Assembly: GCA_022615805.1 (NCBI GenBank)
Contig: JAKEGO010000004.1
Coordinates: forward strand, 1-10,730
DNA from: Thermoplasmata archaeon
GTDB lineage: Archaea; Thermoplasmatota; JAKEGO01
Direction: 5' to 3'
Length of the DNA stretch: 10,730 nucleotides
The translations under genes and the position numbers were made by a program. Below the pieces are notes generated by a model that made no database searches, was not told where the DNA came from, and saw only the letters and a list, made by a program, of their open reading frames with translations. The first letter of the stretch is position 1, and each line of letters starts with the position of its first letter. Shown here one piece after another: positions 6,173 through 10,730 of this stretch.

Positions 6173-8767
6173 ATGGAGGATATCGGGCTGCCTCTTGGAA
6201 GGATCGTGAAGTCGACCACCAGCCAGGAGCAGAGCATCTTCGCCATGATCGAGGAGTGCAAGCGCGAAGGGTTCAGCGGTTACATCACCATATACTTCTA
6301 CGTCTTTGGGTCCTACTACGAGGGGAACGTCGTCTTCATCGACGGCGACGTCAAGTGGGCGGTGGCGAGGTTCGACCGCCTCTACCTCGGGAACGACGCC
6401 TTCACGAGGATACTGGAGGAGGCGAGCGCGGAGACCTGCAATATCGACGTCCACGAGTTAAAAAACGCCGAGAAGGTCCTGAGGACGCACCCGAGCGGGA
6501 CCGTCGAGCGGGGGGAGGGGGACGAGGCGTCGCTCAAGTGGCGGCTGAACGAGCTCAGGCTGCTGAGGCAACGCCTCGATGTGTGGCGGACGGACGGGTG
6601 GGACGTCGAACCGCTCGAGGAGGCGATATCCCTCGAGGACATCGAGGCCATCAAGGAGGAGTTCGACACCTTCGAGAGGAACGTCAACACCATGCGCGAC
6701 CTCCGTGAGAGGCTCCACCTCATCGACGCCGAGGGATTCGAGGCCGAGAAGGAGCGCATCGCCGGGACGATCCCCGACGTGAGCAGGACGCTCGTGGTCA
6801 GGAAGGACATCCTCGAGCTGGAGAACCGGCTGATGGAGAGGAGGAAGGCGACCAGGAAGGACACGCGCGGGGACGAGCTCCGCAGGTTCGAGTCGATGTC
6901 GCACTACTGGCGGAGCCAGGGGTACGTCGTCGACAGGCTCGACACCGCGCTCAACACCGGGAACGTCGACATCATCAAGACCGAGTTCAACCTTTTCGAG
7001 CGCGACGTGGCCTCGCTCTCCTCGCACAGGAAGGTCCTCCAGGGGATCGAGTCGGAGAGGCACGCCCAGGAGAGGCAGAAGCTCATCGACATGTCGTACG
7101 ATCCTGTCAACCTCCCCGTCCTCGAGAGGGACATCTACCACCTCGGTCTGAAGGTCGCTTCCGAAGGGATCGAGGACTTCGAGCCCGCGCGGCGGGCGGA
7201 GGGCGCGCAGTCCCGCACCGCACGATCGGGCCTGAGGGGTGGCACATCTGGTCGGACGTTGCATCCGTCCTCCGGAAAAGGTCCGAGGCCTGGGAATACG
7301 ACCGCGCAAAGGCGGACGGCGCGGGCGAATGCCACGGGACGGCGGGTTGCGGGCGGAGACGCCCCGGAACAGAAGCCCGTCGCGCCCCCTCCCGGGAGCA
7401 GGGTGAAGCGCCTGATGCGCTCGATATCGAGCGGGGACCGGGGGAAGGTGCCCACCGACGTCATCCTCGGCGACGCCACCAGGTCCCGCGTCGAAGTGCC
7501 CCATGCCCCGGAGCACTTCAGGCGTTTCACATTCGAAACGTTCGTCGTCGACGAGACCAACCGGTTCACCAGGGCAGCCGCCTTCGCGGTCGCCCAGTCG
7601 CCAGGGCGGACGTACAATCCGCTGTTCATCTACAGCCCGAGCGGGCTCGGGAAGACACACCTCCTCGGCGCGATCTACAACCACATCGCGTCGCACCATC
7701 CGGACCTCAGGCAGATATTCGTCACATCCGAGGACTTCGCTGCCGACGTGGTGGAATCGATAAGGGCGGGCGACGATGCGGTCCTCACGAGATACGAGGA
7801 CGCTGACGTGCTCCTCGTCGACGACATCCAGATCCTCGCCGGGAAGGAGTCCGGCCAGGACGTGTTCTTCCAGCTCTTCAACCTCCTCCACAGCCAAGGG
7901 AGGCAGATAGTCATCACGTCCGACCGCCCGCCGAAGGACATGCGGACGCTCGAGAAACGGCTCCGTACGAGGTTCGAGGGGGGGCTGATCGCGGACATGC
8001 AGGTGCCCTCCCTGGAGCTCAGGACGGCCATACTGATAAAGAAGGGCGCCGAGATGGGCATCAACCTCCAGGCCGACGTCATCGAGTACATCGCTGGGAA
8101 CATCACTGACAGCATACGCGAGCTCGAAGGGGCGATGACAAAGCTGCACGCGGAGCACATGTTCCGGAAGAAGCCGATAGACCTCGCCAGCGCGAAGCGC
8201 CTCCTGCGGGACTACATCGAGGTGGATGATGCGGAGCCACGGAAGGCGAAGCCGCGGCCACGGAAGCAGAAGGAGCTCGGGCCGGCGGTCCCGAAGCTGA
8301 CCAGCGCCGACTCCTTCGAATGGGGCTTCTCCTACCTCCTCGAGGTGATCCAGCCCGACCCGGCCTACAAGCTGTTCTGCGAGGGCATCCGCACGCACCC
8401 GGGCCTCTGCATCTCGAGGACCAACCCGAAGCAGTTGATGCACTTCTACGACCTGTCCAACGCAAAGGTCCTGTGGCTGACCGACATCCCGAGCGGCCTC
8501 GACACCGTCAGTTCGATGCTGGAGGAGCTCATGGAGGAGATCCTCAACGAGGTCGACAAGCACGAGAGGACGTACGTCATGCTCGACGGCATCGAGTACC
8601 TCGTCCACACCCACGGCTCGGACCCGGTGATCAACTTCGTCAGGCACCTCAAGGACGCGCTCTCCGAGGCGGAGGTAGTCCTCCTCGTCCCGTTGAACCC
8701 GAAGGCGCTCGGGGAGGAGGACCTCGCGACCCTCGAGCGAGAGATGACCGTCAGGCGGGGTGAGTGA
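6173..8767 (+). CDS. DnaA-type AAA+ ATPase with DUF2226-like N-terminus and C-terminal DUF835
   Basis: An 864-residue multidomain protein. Residues ~7-106 resemble archaeal DUF2226 (GFSGYITIY, EGNVVFIDGD, YLGNDAF). Residues 125-305 hold two copies of a helical repeat, and ~338-440 are a basic disordered linker. Residues 446-682 align along their length with bacterial DnaA domain III: FTFETFV, YNPLFIY, P-loop SPSGLGKTH (488-496), a two-helix initiator-type insertion at 518-546, Walker B VLLVDDIQ (546-553), sensor I ITSDR (581-585), arginine-finger region RLRTRFEGGL (596-605) and sensor II IRELEGA (648-654). After a Lys/Arg/Pro linker, 712-860 are DUF835 (LCISRTNP, VLWLT, YVMLDGIEYL, LLVPLNPKAL). 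The DnaA domain IV helix-turn-helix is absent, and the first P-loop Gly is Ser488. ATP binding, and probably ATP-driven assembly, is expected. Whether it binds DNA, loads a partner or regulates RadB is unknown. GGTGA lies 4 nt before the ATG; radB follows directly. Confidence 0.93.
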   Translation: MEDIGLPLGRIVKSTTSQEQSIFAMIEECKREGFSGYITIYFYVFGSYYEGNVVFIDGDVKWAVARFDRLYLGNDAFTRILEEASAETCNIDVHELKNAEKVLRTHPSGTVERGEGDEASLKWRLNELRLLRQRLDVWRTDGWDVEPLEEAISLEDIEAIKEEFDTFERNVNTMRDLRERLHLIDAEGFEAEKERIAGTIPDVSRTLVVRKDILELENRLMERRKATRKDTRGDELRRFESMSHYWRSQGYVVDRLDTALNTGNVDIIKTEFNLFERDVASLSSHRKVLQGIESERHAQERQKLIDMSYDPVNLPVLERDIYHLGLKVASEGIEDFEPARRAEGAQSRTARSGLRGGTSGRTLHPSSGKGPRPGNTTAQRRTARANATGRRVAGGDAPEQKPVAPPPGSRVKRLMRSISSGDRGKVPTDVILGDATRSRVEVPHAPEHFRRFTFETFVVDETNRFTRAAAFAVAQSPGRTYNPLFIYSPSGLGKTHLLGAIYNHIASHHPDLRQIFVTSEDFAADVVESIRAGDDAVLTRYEDADVLLVDDIQILAGKESGQDVFFQLFNLLHSQGRQIVITSDRPPKDMRTLEKRLRTRFEGGLIADMQVPSLELRTAILIKKGAEMGINLQADVIEYIAGNITDSIRELEGAMTKLHAEHMFRKKPIDLASAKRLLRDYIEVDDAEPRKAKPRPRKQKELGPAVPKLTSADSFEWGFSYLLEVIQPDPAYKLFCEGIRTHPGLCISRTNPKQLMHFYDLSNAKVLWLTDIPSGLDTVSSMLEELMEEILNEVDKHERTYVMLDGIEYLVHTHGSDPVINFVRHLKDALSEAEVVLLVPLNPKALGEEDLATLEREMTVRRGE
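6545..7081 (+). repeat. Tandem helical repeat encoded within the DnaA-like gene
   Basis: Residues ~125-195 and ~233-303 align without gaps at an offset of exactly 108 residues (324 bp). Shared positions are W138/W246, G142/G250, V145/V253, L148/L256, A151/A259, I160-K161/I268-K269, EF at 163-164/271-272, FER at 167-169/275-277 and V171/V279. This is an old intragenic duplication, diverged at DNA level. The pattern 'W..(D/Q)G(W/Y).V..L..A' is reminiscent of helical linkers in other archaeal signalling proteins. Confidence 0.8.
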
Positions 8768-8770
8768 TTG
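8759..8770 (+). promoter_or_regulatory. radB ribosome site and TTG start inside the upstream gene end
   Basis: GGTGA (8759-8763) lies in the last codons of the DnaA-like gene, 4 nt before TTG at 8768, the same spacing as at 6164-6175. The TTG directly follows the upstream TGA (8765-8767), which favours translational coupling. Confidence 0.65.
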
Positions 8771-9532
8771 CCGCCTGGCGAGAGGGCCGTCGCGACATCC
8801 GTCATCGCGAGGCTCACCACGGGCTGCGCCGCCCTCGACGCCCTCCTCGGCGGGGGGATCGAGTGCGACACCGTGACCGAGGTCTACGGCGCGGCGGGCA
8901 CCGGTAAGACGAACATCTGCCTGAGCGCGGCCGTGAGGGCCGCCGCCGCGGGCCACCGGGTCCTCTTCATCGACACCGAGGGCGTGTCCGCCGAGAGGGT
9001 CGGGCAGATAGCCGGCGGGGTCGTGCCGGAGCACGAGGAGGACCATGACGGGCGCGTCGCGGACGTCCTCTCGAACGTCATCTTCTTCCGCCCGCTCTCG
9101 ATGACCGAGCAGCACAAGCTCGTGGAGAAGGCCGTGAAGCTCGCCGGGAGCCAGGCGCGGGTCGGCCTCATCGTCGTCGACTCTGCCACGACGTACTACC
9201 GGCTCGACGTGCAGAGCGACGACACCATGCGCCAGAACCTCCTGTCGCAGATACTCGCCCTCCTCACCCTCGCGAGGGACCGCCGCGTCGCCGTCCTCCT
9301 GACCAACCAGGTCTACACCGACGTCGACACCGACGAGCTCGAGCCCGTTGGAGGCTACGTCCTGAAGCACAACGCGAAGACGATCCTCCGCCTCGACTGG
9401 ATATCGCCGTCCGTGAGGGAGGCGGTCCTCATGAAGCACAGGTCGATGTCCGAGGGGGCGACCGCGCGGTTCAGGATCACGGGAGATGGCCTGTCGGACA
9501 TCACGGTCAACGATCATTCGAGCGTTCTATAG
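8768..9532 (+). CDS. radB: RadB, RecA-family recombination mediator
   Basis: A 254-residue RecA/RadA-fold ATPase without the N-terminal helix-hairpin-helix domain of RadA, as is usual for euryarchaeal RadB, a Rad51-paralogue-like protein that assists RadA loading. Residues 14-31 (ARLTTGCAALDALLGGGI) are the family entry motif; 41-48 (GAAGTGKT) Walker A; 66-71 (LFIDTE) the next strand; 134-138 (LIVVD) Walker B; 176-182 (AVLLTNQ) the RecA-type switch Gln segment; 194-208 (VGGYVLKHNAKTILR) the end of the core. No in-frame ATG or GTG lies before the conserved region, and TTG at 8768 has a GGTGA at the right distance. It is a little longer than many RadB (commonly 210-240), mostly through residues ~83-100 (acidic, EHEEDHDGR). 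It shares a transcript, and even a reading frame, with the DnaA-like gene, so both products are likely made together. Confidence 0.93.
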   Translation: MPPGERAVATSVIARLTTGCAALDALLGGGIECDTVTEVYGAAGTGKTNICLSAAVRAAAAGHRVLFIDTEGVSAERVGQIAGGVVPEHEEDHDGRVADVLSNVIFFRPLSMTEQHKLVEKAVKLAGSQARVGLIVVDSATTYYRLDVQSDDTMRQNLLSQILALLTLARDRRVAVLLTNQVYTDVDTDELEPVGGYVLKHNAKTILRLDWISPSVREAVLMKHRSMSEGATARFRITGDGLSDITVNDHSSVL

Positions 9533-10005
9533 AGCCTGTTCATCCTGTCGGTGAAGCCTCTCCCCCTCCAGAACGCCTGCCCGTCGGTATTGAGCGGGTG
9601 GACGTTCACCTCGGCCCGCGACATGCCCATCCCCCTGAACCACTCCATCATCCGCTCGAGGAGCATCGTGGCGACGCCCCGACGGCGGTGCTCCGGCGCC
9701 ACGTGCATGTCGAGGATCTCGCCGCAGACCCGTTCCTCGAAGATCGGAGGGTACTCCACGATGCGGCCCAGATTGTATCCCACGACGCGGCCGCCGGCGG
9801 CGCCGTCCTCGATCGCGACGAGGACCCTCGTGTACTCGCCGGCGATGAGTTCGCGTACGAAGGACTCGAAGTTGACGGTCGCATCGTCGCGGAGCCTCGC
9901 GTAGAAGGGATCGAGCGCGGCGTGGTGGTCGATCAGCTGAGCCCACAGGCCGAGTATCGCCGGGACATGGGCGTCACCAGCCACGACAACGCGGTATCCC
10001 GTCAT
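9514..10005 (-). CDS. GNAT-family N-acetyltransferase
   Basis: A 163-residue acetyl-CoA-dependent acetyltransferase with single-domain GNAT length. Residues 96-104 (EILDMHVAP) form strand 4, followed by the acetyl-CoA pyrophosphate loop HRRRGVA (106-112) and helix 3. NVHPLNTDGQAFWRGRGF at 134-151 is motif B, with the usual Asn...A-x-x-F/W-x...GF pattern. The substrate cannot be told; amino-terminal, small-molecule and antibiotic acetylation all occur in this family. Its 3' end overlaps the end of radB by 19 bp on the opposite strand. Upstream lies a strong hairpin and then the Nudix gene. There is no clear TATA box; GGTTGAAG on the minus strand about 29 bp before the ATG is a weak candidate. 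Confidence 0.88.
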   Translation of the reverse strand: MTGYRVVVAGDAHVPAILGLWAQLIDHHAALDPFYARLRDDATVNFESFVRELIAGEYTRVLVAIEDGAAGGRVVGYNLGRIVEYPPIFEERVCGEILDMHVAPEHRRRGVATMLLERMMEWFRGMGMSRAEVNVHPLNTDGQAFWRGRGFTDRMNRLYRTLE

Positions 10006-10037
10006 CCTGCGCGACAGTGGCCGCCGGGCACTTCAAC

Positions 10038-10066
10038 CTTCCGCCGTGGCCGCCTCGGCCCGGAAG
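10038..10066 (-). terminator. Bulged hairpin after the Nudix gene
   Basis: An outer stem CTTCCG/CGGAAG (10038-10043 with 10061-10066) stacks on an inner stem GGCCG/CGGCC (10048-10052 with 10056-10060). Together they make 11 base pairs with a 4-nt bulge and a 3-nt loop, only 3 bp beyond the Nudix stop at 10070. It is the strongest predicted hairpin in the non-coding parts of the window. It probably ends or attenuates the Nudix transcript before the GNAT gene. Confidence 0.45.
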
Positions 10067-10069
10067 CGA

Positions 10070-10510
10070 TCACGCGCCGTCGCTATGCCGCCCCGCCCCG
10101 AGGGCGGCGAACATGTTCGGGTACTCCGGGTGGGCGAGTCTGAGCAGCGCCGCCTCGCCGGGGTCGAACCACCTGAGGGCAGTATGCTCGTCCGTCAGGT
10201 TCTCCGGTTCGCCGGTCCAGTCCGTCACGAGGAAGATGTCGTACCTGAACGTGTCGTTCGCCTGCGGGTTGATCTCGGCCAGAACGCTGAGCCTGGTGAA
10301 CTCCGTGGGGACGACGCCGATCTCCTCCATGAGTTCGCGGGCGAGCGCCTCCTCGGCCGGCTCCCCCTCCTCGTTGTGCCCCCCGGGAACGTCCCACACG
10401 TCGGGATAGAAAGACCTGAGGTCTGAGCGCTTCCCGAGGAGGACCTTGCCGTCCCTCATCAGAATGCCCGCCGTACACCTCTTCACGTTGTCTGCACCGG
10501 CCTTCACCAT
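10070..10510 (-). CDS. Nudix hydrolase (MutT-like)
   Basis: A pyrophosphohydrolase that cleaves nucleoside-diphosphate-linked substrates with a divalent metal. Counted from the ATG at 10510 it has 146 residues. The Nudix box fits the consensus GX5EX7REUXEEXGU exactly: from Gly in GGHNEEGE, seven residues to RELMEEIGV. The preceding FYPDVWDVPGG and the early KRCTAGILMRDGKVLLGKR are typical of small MutT/ADP-ribose-type members; the substrate is not determined. The frame extends upstream to a GTG at 10552, and an internal GTG at 10486 is also possible because a TATA-like TCTTATCT lies at 10522-10529 on the minus strand; I prefer the ATG because it precedes the first conserved strand closely. 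A house-cleaning role for oxidised nucleotides would suit the DNA-repair neighbours but is unproven. Confidence 0.88.
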   Translation of the reverse strand: MVKAGADNVKRCTAGILMRDGKVLLGKRSDLRSFYPDVWDVPGGHNEEGEPAEEALARELMEEIGVVPTEFTRLSVLAEINPQANDTFRYDIFLVTDWTGEPENLTDEHTALRWFDPGEAALLRLAHPEYPNMFAALGAGRHSDGA

Positions 10511-10730
10511 CGTTGCACGACCAGATAAGAGTATCGCTGCGACCCGACCCACCGTGACGGGTGCTCCGGACGTGGCGGGAGGCAGGGCGCATCGTTGACA
10601 GCCTCATGCGCCGTCGCCCGTCGCCGTGACGGCTACATCCCAAAAGTCGGGTCTGCTGGAATGGGATGGGAGGCCTTGGAATTACTGGCTCGTTCTGCGA
10701 ATTGCTCGCAACAATCACGTTATGTGCCGC
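10511..10730. other. Region without a supported gene; short inverted repeats
   Basis: No convincing reading frame starts here. The stretch carries GGCGCAT/ATGCGCC (10586-10592 with 10606-10612), GCCGTC/GACGGC (10610-10615 with 10628-10633), and the odd-length palindrome CCGTGACGG twice (10552-10560 and 10624-10632, 72 bp apart). The last ~60 bases are poorer in GC than the genes, as expected for an intergenic or promoter region. The first part would include the Nudix promoter. Confidence 0.4.

Noticed and set aside
8765..8770. Possible readthrough of the TGA to make one DnaA-like-RadB fusion
   Set aside because: A GGTGA and a TTG start at standard spacing explain separate translation, and I see no selenocysteine-type structure or other recoding signal.
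6458..9517. A 1019-codon open frame on the minus strand opposite the DnaA-like and radB genes
   Set aside because: Its product is rich in Arg, Asp, Glu, Val and Leu with no motifs, and it mirrors the codon bias of two strongly supported genes on the other strand. Long antisense frames are expected at this GC content.
10017..10054. Direct repeat GTGGCCGCC at 10017-10025 and 10046-10054
   Set aside because: Two 9-mers of pure GC-rich composition in a GC-rich gap; the second is part of the hairpin already described. No sign of an attachment site, insertion sequence or CRISPR array anywhere in the window.
10160..10175. GGTCGAACC resembling a tRNA T-arm
   Set aside because: It lies inside the Nudix coding region and no acceptor, D or anticodon arms can be folded around it.
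10661..10730. A short frame from ATG 10661 (or 10666) open to the window end
   Set aside because: Only about 22 codons are visible, both frames are open, and there is no ribosome site or TATA box at the right distance.

Overview
The window is high-GC archaeal DNA, most likely from a euryarchaeal lineage such as Thermoplasmatota (Methanomassiliicoccales-like). The evidence is a euryarchaeal-type RadB, an Fe-S primase large subunit, Hjc resolvase, an archaeal Sm protein, DUF2226 and DUF835 domains, heavy use of AGG for arginine, TATA boxes about 30 bp ahead of nearly leaderless starts, and GGTGA/GGTGG ribosome sites placed 4 nt before other starts. The taxon call is inference.

Layout: (1) bases 1-1809, the 3' part of a coiled-coil gene followed by an orphan ParA-type ATPase, both on +. 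(2) 1810-3932, hjc (-) and priL (+) diverging from a 48-bp shared promoter region; the 150-bp gap 1810-1959 between the ends of parA and hjc holds only a possible terminator hairpin. (3) 3933-4886, a six-helix membrane protein with a five-CxxC zinc-ribbon tail (-). (4) 5038-6070, an Sm/LSm gene and a radical SAM gene 4 bp apart (+). (5) 6071-9532, a structured 100-bp control region, then an 864-residue protein with a bacterial-DnaA-type AAA+ module between a DUF2226-like N-terminus and a C-terminal DUF835, immediately followed by radB (+). (6) 9514-10510, a GNAT acetyltransferase and a Nudix hydrolase, both on -, the first overlapping the end of radB tail to tail. (7) 10511-10730, no gene that I can support; two inverted repeats and a twice-occurring palindromic 9-mer.

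The most notable item is the DnaA-type ATPase in an archaeon. Its P-loop, Walker B, sensor I, arginine finger, sensor II and the helical insertion that marks initiator-clade AAA+ proteins are all recognisable, but the DnaA DNA-binding domain IV is replaced by DUF835 and the N-terminus is an archaeal regulatory-looking module plus a tandem helical repeat. It is co-translated with the RecA-family protein RadB. Primase, a Holliday-junction resolvase, ParA and a Nudix enzyme lie nearby, so the segment as a whole is rich in replication, recombination and segregation functions. How the DnaA-like protein acts with RadB is not known to me.
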